Below, piece by piece: positions 33,129 to 41,195 of a DNA stretch of 64,000 nucleotides. How positions within the stretch are numbered: the stretch's first letter is position 1; every line of letters starts with the position of its first letter. Where the stretch lies: contig NZ_CAJHCR010000008.1 of the NCBI RefSeq assembly GCF_904848585.1, positions 225,356-289,355 on the forward strand, given 5' to 3'. The notes beneath the pieces were generated by a model. That model searched no databases and was not told the DNA's origin. It saw nothing but the letters and a program-made list of their open reading frames with translations. Both the position numbers and the translations under genes were made by a program. Source of the DNA: Paraburkholderia kirstenboschensis. GTDB lineage: Bacteria > Pseudomonadota > Gammaproteobacteria > Burkholderiales > Burkholderiaceae.

Positions 33129-33998
33129 ATGGACATCGGTTTTATCGGTCTCGGCGAGATGGGCGCAGCGATGGTTGCAAACATCCTGAAAGCAGGGCAT
33201 CAGGTACGTGTATGGAACCGCTCGCCGGAACGTGCGCAGCCTCTCGCAGCCGCAGGCGCGCGAATCGTCGCGACGCCCGCCGAAGCATTCGCCGGCGACG
33301 CCGTGTTTTCAATGCTCGCCGACGATGCAGCGTTGCGCGAGGTCGTGACGGCATCGCTGCTGGAGCATGCGCCGCGTGGCCTGATTCACGTGAACATGGC
33401 GACGATCTCAGTTGCGCTCGCCGAAGAACTCGCGACCGCGCATGCATCGCGCGGCGTCAATTACGTTGCCGCACCGGTGCTGGGTCGGCCGGACGTGGCC
33501 ACCGCCGGCAAGCTGACGATCGTGGCCGGAGGGCCTGCGGAGTCGATCGACCGCGTGCAGCCCGTTTTCGACGCGATCGGGCAAAAGACCTGGCGCATCG
33601 GTTCGCTGCCGCAACAGGCGAATGTCATCAAGCTTGCCGCGAACTTCATGCTCGGCGCGGCTGTTGAGACGCTGGGTGAAGCTGCCGCGCTGGTGTCGGG
33701 ACATGGCCTCGCGATCCAGGATTTTCTCGACGTCATCACGAGCGGAATTTTCCCCGGACCGGTTTACGCGGGCTACGGCAAGATGATCGCGGAACAGAGC
33801 TACGAGCCGGCGCTCTTCAAGGCGCGTCTGGGGCTGAAAGATCTGCGGCTTGCACTTGCTGCCGCCGACGCAGTCACGACGCCGCTGCCGATCGCGAGCG
33901 TCGTCCGGGACAGCCTGCTGGAGGCGGTCGCGCATGGCGACGGCGAGAAAGACTTCGCGGTGCTGGGCCAGGTGGCGGCCCGCCGGGCCGGCCGTTGA
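33129..33998 (+). CDS. NAD(P)-dependent oxidoreductase, 3-hydroxyisobutyrate dehydrogenase family
   Basis: 289 residues. The Rossmann start MDIGFIGLGEMGAAMVANIL, the substrate-loop region APVLGRPDVATAGKL and the catalytic lysine region NVIKLAANFMLG are clear. Family members reduce or oxidise beta-hydroxyacids or succinic semialdehyde-like compounds; the substrate is not predictable. It lies upstream of the LysE-type gene. Confidence 0.88.
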   Translation: MDIGFIGLGEMGAAMVANILKAGHQVRVWNRSPERAQPLAAAGARIVATPAEAFAGDAVFSMLADDAALREVVTASLLEHAPRGLIHVNMATISVALAEELATAHASRGVNYVAAPVLGRPDVATAGKLTIVAGGPAESIDRVQPVFDAIGQKTWRIGSLPQQANVIKLAANFMLGAAVETLGEAAALVSGHGLAIQDFLDVITSGIFPGPVYAGYGKMIAEQSYEPALFKARLGLKDLRLALAAADAVTTPLPIASVVRDSLLEAVAHGDGEKDFAVLGQVAARRAGR

Positions 33999-34068
33999 CG
34001 AATGCGGCGCGCGCGGGCGGCGGCGCTTCACGTGCATAATAGCTGCCCAACCTTTTCCCGGTGATGTC

Positions 34069-34716
34069 ATGAGTTTGCATACCTGGTGGCTGTTTGCCGC
34101 CACTGTCTTTGTCGTGTGCGCCATTCCCGGCCCGAACATGCTGCTCGTCATGACGCACGGCGCGAGACACGGCCTGCGCCGTACGGGCGCTACCATGGCG
34201 GGCTGTCTGTCGGCGCTGGTGCTGATGCTGGCGGTGTCGGCGGCGGGGCTCGGCGTGTTTCTCGAAGCGTGGCCGGCTCTCTTCAACGCGCTCCGTTTGA
34301 TCGGCGCGGCGTACCTGGTGTATCTGGGTATCAAGGCGTGGCGCGCGCCCGCTGACGAAACGGCCGCGACCGAGGCTGCTACGCCGGCCGATGAGCTGGC
34401 CGCAAAACCGGCTCGCTCGCCTTTCGCGCTGTTTCGCAACGGTTTTCTGGTGGCCAGCAGCAATCCGAAGGCGATTCTGTTCGCCGCAGCGCTGCTCCCG
34501 CAATTCATCGAGGCCTCGCTGCCCAAGCTGCCGCAGTTTGGCATTCTGGTGGCGACGTTCGCCGTTATCGAGGTCAGCTGGTATTTCGTCTACGCCGGAT
34601 TCGGCACGCGCATCGGCAGCCGTCTGAAGAGCCGCAGTGTCGCGCGCATATTCAATCGCCTGACGGGCGGCGTTTTTGTCGGCTTTGGCGCGATGATGGC
34701 GTTAGTGCGGCACTGA
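34069..34716 (+). CDS. LysE family translocator
   Basis: 215 residues from the ATG at 34069 (MSLHTWWLFAATVFVVCAIP). About six membrane spans with the LysE/RhtB signature PGPNMLLVMTHGARHGLRRT near the N-terminus and a later SNPKAILFAAALLPQF. It exports amino acids or related small metabolites; the substrate is unknown. A CATAAT box at 34034-34039 may be its -10. Confidence 0.88.
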   Translation: MSLHTWWLFAATVFVVCAIPGPNMLLVMTHGARHGLRRTGATMAGCLSALVLMLAVSAAGLGVFLEAWPALFNALRLIGAAYLVYLGIKAWRAPADETAATEAATPADELAAKPARSPFALFRNGFLVASSNPKAILFAAALLPQFIEASLPKLPQFGILVATFAVIEVSWYFVYAGFGTRIGSRLKSRSVARIFNRLTGGVFVGFGAMMALVRH

Positions 34717-34792
34717 AGGCGACCCTGCGGCCGATCCTCCGCAAGCACATGTGGCGAAACCGCAACAAGAGGGGACAACCCTTATTTTGATG

Positions 34793-34821
34793 TTGCGTCG
34801 CACCAAACCATTTGCTATAGT
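34793..34821 (+). promoter_or_regulatory. Sigma70-like promoter with no downstream ORF
   Basis: TTGCGT (34793-34798), a 17-base spacer and TATAGT (34816-34821). Transcription would start near 34828 and meet an intrinsic terminator 60 bases later. Confidence 0.6.
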
Positions 34822-34827
34822 TTGTCT

Positions 34828-34888
34828 TGTCTCCTCCATGTCTCCTCTGATATGGATTCAGCCCGCCAACTTAGGCGGGCTTTTTTTT
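34828..34888 (+). ncRNA. Candidate small RNA (about 60 nt) with anti-Shine-Dalgarno motifs
   Basis: A promoter, a short transcript without an open frame and a strong terminator form a complete unit. The 5' part is pyrimidine-rich with CTCCTCC (34831-34837) and CTCCTC (34842-34847), both complementary to ribosome binding sites. The 3' part is the terminator hairpin with eight T, a typical Hfq-binding tail. The neighbouring OmpW gene on the other strand has AGGAGGAG as its ribosome binding site. It is inferred from sequence signals only. Confidence 0.55.
34861..34888 (+). terminator. Intrinsic terminator of the candidate sRNA
   Basis: GCCCGCC, loop AACTTA, GGCGGGC followed by eight T. Confidence 0.85.
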
Positions 34889-34915
34889 GCCTCGAATTTA
34901 CTCTGTCCCGCAAGC

Positions 34916-34953
34916 AAAAAAGCCGGCTTCTCCACGCGGAGTCAGCCGGCTTT
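34916..34953 (-). terminator. Intrinsic terminator of the ompW gene
   Basis: Outer stem AAAGCCGGCT/AGCCGGCTTT with an inner CTCC/GGAG pairing. On the minus strand it ends in six T. It lies 18 bases beyond the OmpW stop. Confidence 0.8.
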
Positions 34954-34970
34954 GTCGCGCGTCGCCCGGT

Positions 34971-35795
34971 TCAGAACTTATACGAGACCGCGAGGAAGGA
35001 GATGATCGGATCGGCCTTCAGCTCCGCTTTCGATACGCCCAGTTCCGTGCCGTCCGCCGCCTTGATGATGACCGACGACGTCGTCTTCAGCGGAATGTAA
35101 GTCACGGAGGCCACCAGGCCCCAATGTTCCGTGATGTTGTACGCGAGCCCCGCGTTGAACACCGGCGCCCACGAGGACGAAGCCTTCGCCGACACCTGTG
35201 TTTTGCCCGGCTTGCCCGCGCCCGCGGCGAGGATGGCGCCGAGGTTCTCCTGCGTCGATTGCACGAAGTTCGGGCTCAGCTGAATGTCCGAGAACCAGTT
35301 GTACGACACGCCGACGCCCACAAACGGCCTGAACTTGGCCGTCGGCGCATTGAAGTAGTACTGGAAGAGCAGCGCCGGGCTCCACTGGCGCACGCTCTTT
35401 ACGATCGGATTCACCTGCGGATCGCCGATGTCCTGCTGGCCGAGCGCGCCGGCCGGCCCCGGCGGCTTGATCGTGCCGTGCCCGTAGATCTTGAACACCG
35501 GCGGCACGCCCGCCACCGTCGTCACGGCAATGTGGTCCGTCAGATAATGGCTGAACACAAGACCGACCGTGTCGGCATTGCTCGTCGACAGACTCGTGCC
35601 TTGTGAGGTGAATGAACTCGGCAAGCTCAACGGCGTGTTGATTGGCGTGGGCGCGACATGGGTCGTCAGCGGCGTGCTCGAATCCTGCGGCATGACGTGG
35701 AACCAGCCGAGCGCGGCGACGTTGTCGCCCGCATGTTGTGCGTGCGCACTGGCGGACAAACACGCGACCAGCACCGCGAGATAGATTTTTTTCAT
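34971..35795 (-). CDS. ompW: OmpW family outer-membrane protein
   Basis: 274 residues from the ATG at 35795, with AGGAGGAG upstream and a signal peptide (MKKIYLAVLVACLSASAHAQ). The upstream 30 codons of open frame lack support. The mature part is an eight-strand beta-barrel pattern ending in the outer-membrane signature SYKF with terminal Phe. HYLTDHIAVTTVAG, FRPFVGVGVSYNWF and LAYNITEHWGLVASVTYIPL match OmpW. It probably takes up small hydrophobic compounds. It is slightly long for OmpW because of an insertion near residues 30-60. Confidence 0.9.
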   Translation of the reverse strand: MKKIYLAVLVACLSASAHAQHAGDNVAALGWFHVMPQDSSTPLTTHVAPTPINTPLSLPSSFTSQGTSLSTSNADTVGLVFSHYLTDHIAVTTVAGVPPVFKIYGHGTIKPPGPAGALGQQDIGDPQVNPIVKSVRQWSPALLFQYYFNAPTAKFRPFVGVGVSYNWFSDIQLSPNFVQSTQENLGAILAAGAGKPGKTQVSAKASSSWAPVFNAGLAYNITEHWGLVASVTYIPLKTTSSVIIKAADGTELGVSKAELKADPIISFLAVSYKF

Positions 35796-35971
35796 GTTGT
35801 TGCTCCTCCTTGGGCGCTCGTCGGGCGCGAGGTGCGCGCGGCGGGCGTTGGCGGCAGCCGCGAGGCCGGCGCGCAGGATCGCCACCGCCCCCGGGGCCGC
35901 CGCGCTGCAAGAGCGGGCGGCGACCTGGGCGCGAAGGCCTCATTGCGTGCTGACGGCGCGGGGCGCGCCCG

Positions 35972-37216
35972 TTACTGAACGAAGGCGCCGATCGTGAAGT
36001 ACGGCGAGGTCGCGTTGGTGAGATCCAGGTAGCCGAATACGCCGCCCGTGAAAATCATCTTTCCGGTCGCCGTATTGCCCGTTGATGCGCCGACACGCGT
36101 CGTCGTGACCACGCCCGGCACTGTTTGCGTGAAGTCGAGATTCAGCGCGGTAGCAAGCGAGGGCTGCGACGCGTTGAACGGATCGAGCAGCGTCGCCTGA
36201 GTGCCTGCCAGTGCGGTCGTGCGATAGTCGAACTGGCTGTCCACGCCGATGTACTCGCCGTTTTGCGAGTTGACCGTTATCGGGCTCTGCGGCGAGAGAA
36301 TCGAGATGCCCGATTCGTCGTCCGCGTACGGTCCAAGCGCGCCGTTTTGCGGCACCGTGACGGACGAGTTCGCCGCGCCGGTGCGCACGAGAATCGGCAC
36401 CACCTGGTTGCGCAGCTTGCCGACGATCATGTAGCCGCGAGCTTTCGGCGTGGTGGCGAGCGTAGGCTTCGCCTGTCCCTGGAAGTTGTTGGTCTGGAAC
36501 GCGCCGCTGCCGTCGGCGGCCGGCGTGAAGTTACTGCCCGGCTGCTGGCATTTGCCCGCGTTGACGCCCGAGTTGTCGCACTCGGTCCACGTTCCGTCGG
36601 CGTTGATCGTGATCTTCGTATCCACGGCGACGGGCGCGAAATTTTGCGACGGCACCTGGTGGTAGCCGAGCTGGTTGTAGGTGCCGGCCACCTTCGCAAG
36701 GTCGGTTTCGATCGACGAAAATCCGATGAACGGGTAGTAGGGGAACTTGGTGTCCGGCACGGCGCCGACGCCGAGAATGCCGCCGAATGAGATTTCCGCA
36801 CCGGGGATGGTGCCGCCCGCAACGCCCTCGCCGACGAAGATCCGTGCCGGCCGGTTCGGATCGAGGCTTGCGCCGTTCAGGCGGAACGCGCACTGGTTGA
36901 GCTTGTTGGTCGGCAGCAGCGTTTCCTGGGTCAGTGTGCCGCTCGCCACCTGGCCCGCACGCGTTGGGACGACGGTGCCGGTGGTCGCGGGAATCGGAGA
37001 TTCAACGTAGGTCACCTGCCACGTCATCTTTGCGGTGTCGAGTTGAAGTTTGACCAGTTCGCCGTCACCGCCACCGCCCGTGTACACCGTGCTGTAATCG
37101 AGCGACGCGGGGCACAGTCGAACTTCTGTCATCGGTCCGTCGCCGCCGCCACCACCGCCGCATGCCGCCAGTAAAGGTGCCGCAAGCGCGAGCACTGACA
37201 GGAATCTCCATTTCAT
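35972..37216 (-). CDS. DUF2957 family lipoprotein (paralogue 2)
   Basis: 414 residues from the ATG at 37216, with GGAGG upstream. The lipobox LLAACGGGGG places it on a membrane. It shares with the next gene the motifs YVESPIPATTGTVVPTRAG, IFVGEGVAGGTIPGAEISF, GVGAVPDTKFPYYPFIGF and DDESGI, so the two are tandem paralogues of a family I know almost only from Burkholderia. The repeated GTYN and GTWTECDNS-type segments suggest beta-sheet-rich domains. The function is unknown. Confidence 0.75.
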   Translation of the reverse strand: MKWRFLSVLALAAPLLAACGGGGGGDGPMTEVRLCPASLDYSTVYTGGGGDGELVKLQLDTAKMTWQVTYVESPIPATTGTVVPTRAGQVASGTLTQETLLPTNKLNQCAFRLNGASLDPNRPARIFVGEGVAGGTIPGAEISFGGILGVGAVPDTKFPYYPFIGFSSIETDLAKVAGTYNQLGYHQVPSQNFAPVAVDTKITINADGTWTECDNSGVNAGKCQQPGSNFTPAADGSGAFQTNNFQGQAKPTLATTPKARGYMIVGKLRNQVVPILVRTGAANSSVTVPQNGALGPYADDESGISILSPQSPITVNSQNGEYIGVDSQFDYRTTALAGTQATLLDPFNASQPSLATALNLDFTQTVPGVVTTTRVGASTGNTATGKMIFTGGVFGYLDLTNATSPYFTIGAFVQ

Positions 37217-37315
37217 ACCGCCTCCATAATTTTTTCGTTGTAGGTGGCCGGCTCCCAGTCCAGCCACCGCTTGCTCTTTTATGTCTCGTCATGCGAACTG
37301 CGTTTGCTTCACCCG

Positions 37316-38737
37316 CTACTTGCTGATTTGCGCTCCGATGCCGAAGTACGGCGTGCTGGGCGTGTCCGCGTTGGCCGACGTCGACGCGATGCCGTTGTTC
37401 TCCGCGCCCTGGATCTCGATTGCGTACAGACCTCCCGAGGCGATCGCGAGGCCGCTCTTGCCGTTGGTGTCCTGCACGCCGACGAGTCCGGGGCTTGCCA
37501 ATCCGTAGCCGAGACCGAAGCCGCTTTCGGCCGCCGAAGTGCTCGGGTTGATGAACGTGCCGACCGCGCCCTGGACCAGCGTCGCCGTGTACTTGAAGTT
37601 CGAATCCGCGCCGACGTAGCCGCCGTCGAAGCCGCCGGATGCGAGCGGCGTCGCCGCGGTGAGCATCGCGATACCGGATTCGTCGTCGACCTTGGCGTCG
37701 AGATGAAGCGGCGCCGTGCCCAGGTTGATGTAGCCGGTGCGCACGACGAGCGGCACGGTTGCGCCGTTCACCTGGCCGAGAATCATGTGCGCGGTCCCCG
37801 ACTTGCCGGTCGCGCCGACCACCGGAAGCCGGAACTGCTGCACGATTTGCGGCGCCTGCTGGCTGTCGAAGTAGCCGTTGCTGTTGAGCGTCAACGGGTT
37901 GCCGGTGGTCAGGCAGCCGCCGGCGTTGGGCGAGTAATTCGGGTTGGCCGTGTTGCTGCTCGTGCAGGTGCCGCTTGCGTCGAACGTTTCGACGGTGTTG
38001 GTCGCGACCGTCGAGTAGTTGCCCGACGGCGCCAAGTGGTACAGCAGGCCGTTGTAGGTGCCCGGCAGTCTCGTGATGTCGGTGGTCGTGCTCGCGAAGC
38101 CGAGGAACGGGTAAAAGTCGAAATGCCGGTTCGGCACCGCGCCGATGCCCGAGCCGACGAGCGGAATCGACAATCCGTCGAACTGGACCGTCGCGCCCGG
38201 AATGCCGCCGCCCGCCACGCCTTGGCCGACGAAGATCATCGGCGGATTGGGATTGTTGGCGAAGCCTGGCGTCGTGTACGGCTGGCCGTCTCCGGCCGCG
38301 GTGCCGGTGCCCGCGCCGAGGATGAACGCGCAGCGCGTTTGCTCGGCGGTCGGCAGCGTGCCGGTGCGCGGGTGAATCACCGCGCCGGCGATCTGCGTGC
38401 CGGCGCGCGTGGGCGTGACCGTGCCGGTGCGCAGCGGAATCGGCGACTCGAGCCACTTCAGCGTGTAGGTCATCGCAGTGGCGTCGATATTGACCTGCAC
38501 CACCTCGCCGCTGCCGGCCCCGCCGAGGAACGTGCTTTTGACGATGTCCGCAGTGGCCGGACAGAGCGCCGCCGCAGTGCCGTTCGAAGCAGGCGGGCCT
38601 TGCACGCCGCAACTGGAACCTGAGCATTGCGGCGAATTGATCGGGCCGGGATTATCGGATTTGCCGCCGCCGCAAGCGATAAGAAAAGGAGTCGTGGCAA
38701 TAGCCATTGCCAGGCCTCGAATAATGGCGTCCGCCAT
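37316..38737 (-). CDS. DUF2957 family lipoprotein (paralogue 1)
   Basis: 473 residues from the ATG at 38737, which has AAGGGAG upstream; an ATG six codons earlier is weaker. The signal ends in FLIACGGGK. Shared family segments are WLESPIPLRTGTVTPTRAG, IFVGQGVAGGGIPGATVQF, GIGAVPNRHFDFYPFLGF and KVDDESGIAML. It lies 99 bases upstream of its paralogue in the same direction and may be co-transcribed with it. Glycine-rich, with few charged residues, as expected for a surface lipoprotein. The function is unknown. Confidence 0.75.
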   Translation of the reverse strand: MADAIIRGLAMAIATTPFLIACGGGKSDNPGPINSPQCSGSSCGVQGPPASNGTAAALCPATADIVKSTFLGGAGSGEVVQVNIDATAMTYTLKWLESPIPLRTGTVTPTRAGTQIAGAVIHPRTGTLPTAEQTRCAFILGAGTGTAAGDGQPYTTPGFANNPNPPMIFVGQGVAGGGIPGATVQFDGLSIPLVGSGIGAVPNRHFDFYPFLGFASTTTDITRLPGTYNGLLYHLAPSGNYSTVATNTVETFDASGTCTSSNTANPNYSPNAGGCLTTGNPLTLNSNGYFDSQQAPQIVQQFRLPVVGATGKSGTAHMILGQVNGATVPLVVRTGYINLGTAPLHLDAKVDDESGIAMLTAATPLASGGFDGGYVGADSNFKYTATLVQGAVGTFINPSTSAAESGFGLGYGLASPGLVGVQDTNGKSGLAIASGGLYAIEIQGAENNGIASTSANADTPSTPYFGIGAQISK

Positions 38738-39012
38738 GCTGTTGTCTCCCTTCATGTATTTGTGCGAGCTAATTTCGCTGCGGGATTAACGCCTGTCAAT
38801 TGAATGAGCCGTCTAAAAAGGCCGATTCAAACAACGGCATTTTGGCCATGCACCCAGTGGGCGGGCGCAAGCGGCGCTTTTAAACAAAAACATGAATTCG
38901 ACGCGAAAGGGCGACCCGTTGTTCGGCGGCACACCCTTGCCAGGTAAGCCTCGGAGCAAAATGGCTCTATGATCTTCGAACGATCGTTCGACAAAAAATC
39001 CGGAGTTTCCCT
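38738..39012. other. Gene-free upstream region of the DUF2957 pair
   Basis: This is part of a 490-base stretch without a sure gene (38738-39227). It is AT-richer than its surroundings and should contain the promoter for the lipoprotein genes on the minus strand. A perfect 16-base palindrome and a micro-ORF follow and are listed separately. Confidence 0.5.
38976..38991. promoter_or_regulatory. Perfect 16-bp palindrome (TetR-type operator candidate)
   Basis: TCGAACGATCGTTCGA is fully self-complementary. A TATGAT box ends at 38973, so the site would cover the transcription start of the micro-ORF that follows. Its core GAACGATCGTTC is close to GAACGAGCGTTC at 54981-54992. Confidence 0.55.
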
Positions 39013-39129
39013 ATGCGGAAAAGTATGCTGATCGAGTGGCGGCCGGGGAAGAGTTACCTGAAAAAATGGAGAGGCTCGCGATTTTGGGATTTCAAGGAAT
39101 ACGAGCTAATTGTGAATAACTGTAAATAA
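39013..39129 (+). CDS. Possible micro-protein (38 residues)
   Basis: ATG at 39013 with GGAG 7 bases before it, stop at 39127-39129. The peptide starts MRKSMLIEWRPGKSYLKKWR and is basic and aromatic-rich, with four Trp or Phe and many Lys and Arg. I recognise no family. Support is the ribosome binding site, the palindrome and -10-like box upstream and lower G+C; the small size means it may be chance. Confidence 0.25.
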   Translation: MRKSMLIEWRPGKSYLKKWRGSRFWDFKEYELIVNNCK

Positions 39130-39154
39130 TGTTTCTGCGGGTTGGTTTAAAACA

Positions 39155-39183
39155 AAAAAGCCGGTCTTTAAAGACCGGCTTTC
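39155..39183 (-). terminator. Intrinsic terminator of argC
   Basis: AAAGCCGGTCTTTAAAGACCGGCTTT is a self-complementary hairpin. On the minus strand it runs into six T. It lies 45 bases past the argC stop. Confidence 0.8.
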
Positions 39184-39227
39184 GCAAAGCTGACAAACAT
39201 CAAATCGATGCTGTATTTAAAACCTTG

Positions 39228-40175
39228 TTAGCGTTTCAAACCGCTTTCCTCTGGCGCGCCGATTGCCAGGTTCATGCACTGAATCGCCGCGCCGGAAGCG
39301 CCTTTTCCGAGGTTGTCGAGGCGGGCCACGGTCACGAAGCGCTCCGCCGTGCCAAACACGAACAGGTCCACGCGGTTCGTGTCGTTGTTCGCCTGTACGT
39401 CGAAGAAACCGCTGTCGAGGTTCGCTTCGGTGTCGAACGGCGCGACGCGCACGAACGCTTCGCCGGCGTAGTACTCGGCGAGATGTGCCTGCACCTGTTG
39501 CGGCGTGGTCTTCTTCGCCAGCTGGCGCGGCGAGAAGTAGGTGGTGACCGCGAGGCCCTTGTAAAAGTCGCCGACGATCGGCGTGAACACCGGCGCCGAC
39601 GAGAGCCCCGTGTGCGCGGCCATTTCCGGCAGATGCTTGTGCGTGAGGCCAAGCGCGTAAGGACGCGGGCTCTTGAGCTTCGCGTTACCGCCGGCTTCGT
39701 AGTCGGCAATCATTTTCTTGCCGCCGCCGCTGTAGCCGGTGATTGAATAAGCGTGCGCGTCGAACTCGGGCGCGACCACGCCTGCTTCGACGAGCGGGCG
39801 CATGGCCAGCACGAAAGCCGATGCGTGACAGCCGGGCACGGCGATACGTTTGGCCGTGCGCAGGCGCTCGCGCTGCGAACGGGCAAGTTCCGGCAGCCCG
39901 TAAGCCCAGTCTGCGGAGGTGCGGAACGCGGTGCTGGCATCGATCAGAACCGTGCGCTCGTTCTCAACGAGTGAAGCCGATTCACGGGACGCAGCGTCGG
40001 GCAGGCACAAAAACGTAACGTCCGACGCATTGATGAGACGGCGGCGCTCTTCGAGATCTTTGCGCTTCGCTTCGTCGATACGCAGAATCTCCACGTCGGC
40101 GCGCTGCGACAGGTATTCAAAAATCTTCAGGCCGGTCGTGCCTTCCTGTCCGTCGACAAAAACTTTCGTGCTCAT
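39228..40175 (-). CDS. argC: N-acetyl-gamma-glutamyl-phosphate reductase (type 2)
   Basis: 315 residues from the ATG at 40175, the length of the short type 2 enzyme. It reduces N-acetylglutamyl phosphate in arginine synthesis. The N-terminus STKVFVDGQEGTTGLKIFEY is the NADP-binding start; the catalytic Cys116 lies in AVPGCHASAF; SITGYSGGGKKMI and THKHLPEM follow. The frame is open upstream to 40310 without family likeness. Other arg genes are not adjacent. Confidence 0.93.
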   Translation of the reverse strand: MSTKVFVDGQEGTTGLKIFEYLSQRADVEILRIDEAKRKDLEERRRLINASDVTFLCLPDAASRESASLVENERTVLIDASTAFRTSADWAYGLPELARSQRERLRTAKRIAVPGCHASAFVLAMRPLVEAGVVAPEFDAHAYSITGYSGGGKKMIADYEAGGNAKLKSPRPYALGLTHKHLPEMAAHTGLSSAPVFTPIVGDFYKGLAVTTYFSPRQLAKKTTPQQVQAHLAEYYAGEAFVRVAPFDTEANLDSGFFDVQANNDTNRVDLFVFGTAERFVTVARLDNLGKGASGAAIQCMNLAIGAPEESGLKR

Positions 40176-40380
40176 CTCGATCTCACTGGCTTCTCTGGAA
40201 ACGGCGCGCGAGGCCGCGCGAAAACGCCATTTTAAGACCTCATCGCCGTGCGCGTGCGCAGGCGCTGGAAAAGGGCGCAAAAACAGCAGAAAACGACGAT
40301 GCTCGCGCAAGGTGACAGCGGCGTGACCGAGGCGAGGCGGAGGGAGCCGGTGCCGCTCGACGGACCGGCTAACGGGACTT

Positions 40381-40412
40381 AACGCGGAGTTAACGCGGAG
40401 TCAACGCGGAGT
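40381..40412. repeat. Short tandem repeat, 3 x 11 bp
   Basis: AACGCGGAGT occurs at 40381, 40392 and 40403 with one base between copies, ending 2 bases before the stop codon of the flavodoxin gene. It is probably slippage-derived. Confidence 0.7.
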
Positions 40413-40413
40413 A

Positions 40414-40986
40414 TTAGCCAGCGGCGGATATCCAGCGGGCCGTCACCTGTGCCACGCGTGCGCCAAACAGGCGCGCCGTCTCGAGGTCACCTTCAGGCGG
40501 CGCCTCTTCCGGCGACGCATCGGCCGGAGACTGCGTGAGCACGCCAGTCGAACCGCCGACGTAATTCAGGTCGTTGCGGGTCGCGGCCTTGGTGTTGGAC
40601 GGCATCAGACCGGTACCCACCCAGATCATGCCGTGCTGCATCGCGAGCGTGACGAAGTACTGGATGGTCAGGAACTTGTCGCCGTTCATCGTCGCCGAGT
40701 TGGTAAAGCCGGCCGCGATCTTGTCCTTCCAGGTTTGGCCGAACCACGGCTTCGAGCTCGCGTCGGCGAACCTCTTGAAGTCGGCGGACGGTCCGCCCAT
40801 GTACGTCGGCGCGCCGAAGATGATCGCGTCAGCGGCGGCGAGTTCGGCCCACGCGGCTTCGTCGATGTCGCCGACCGGCAGGAGCTTCGCGTCTGCGCCC
40901 GCCTCCCGCGTGCCGGCGAGCACCGACTCGGCGACTTTCTTCGTGTGGCCGTAGCCGCTGTGATAAACGATGACGATCTTCGACAT
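40414..40986 (-). CDS. Flavodoxin-family NAD(P)H oxidoreductase (WrbA-like)
   Basis: 190 residues from the ATG at 40986, with GGAG upstream. The N-terminal FMN phosphate loop is VYHSGYGHTKKVAESV, and AIIFGAPTYMGGPSADFKRF and the later HGMIWVGTG also match the WrbA/flavodoxin-like fold. It probably performs two-electron quinone reduction. The frame upstream to 41496 is open by chance. It is shorter than E. coli WrbA, and subfamily placement is uncertain. Confidence 0.82.
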   Translation of the reverse strand: MSKIVIVYHSGYGHTKKVAESVLAGTREAGADAKLLPVGDIDEAAWAELAAADAIIFGAPTYMGGPSADFKRFADASSKPWFGQTWKDKIAAGFTNSATMNGDKFLTIQYFVTLAMQHGMIWVGTGLMPSNTKAATRNDLNYVGGSTGVLTQSPADASPEEAPPEGDLETARLFGARVAQVTARWISAAG

Positions 40987-41195
40987 GAGACGCTCCAAGC
41001 AAAGAAGAGGAATTGAACGACGCACGATGCCGATGCGTTGGCGACCCGATGCAGCGCCGGTGACACCAAGGTGTGCAGCCTCACAGCACATAAACGTTCG
41101 CGGATCGCAGAACCTACGCGCGACGACGTTTGCGCATGCAAGCCGTGCGCCAATCAGCGTCCGGAGCGGCGCGGACAGCTTAGACGCGTGCCGCA

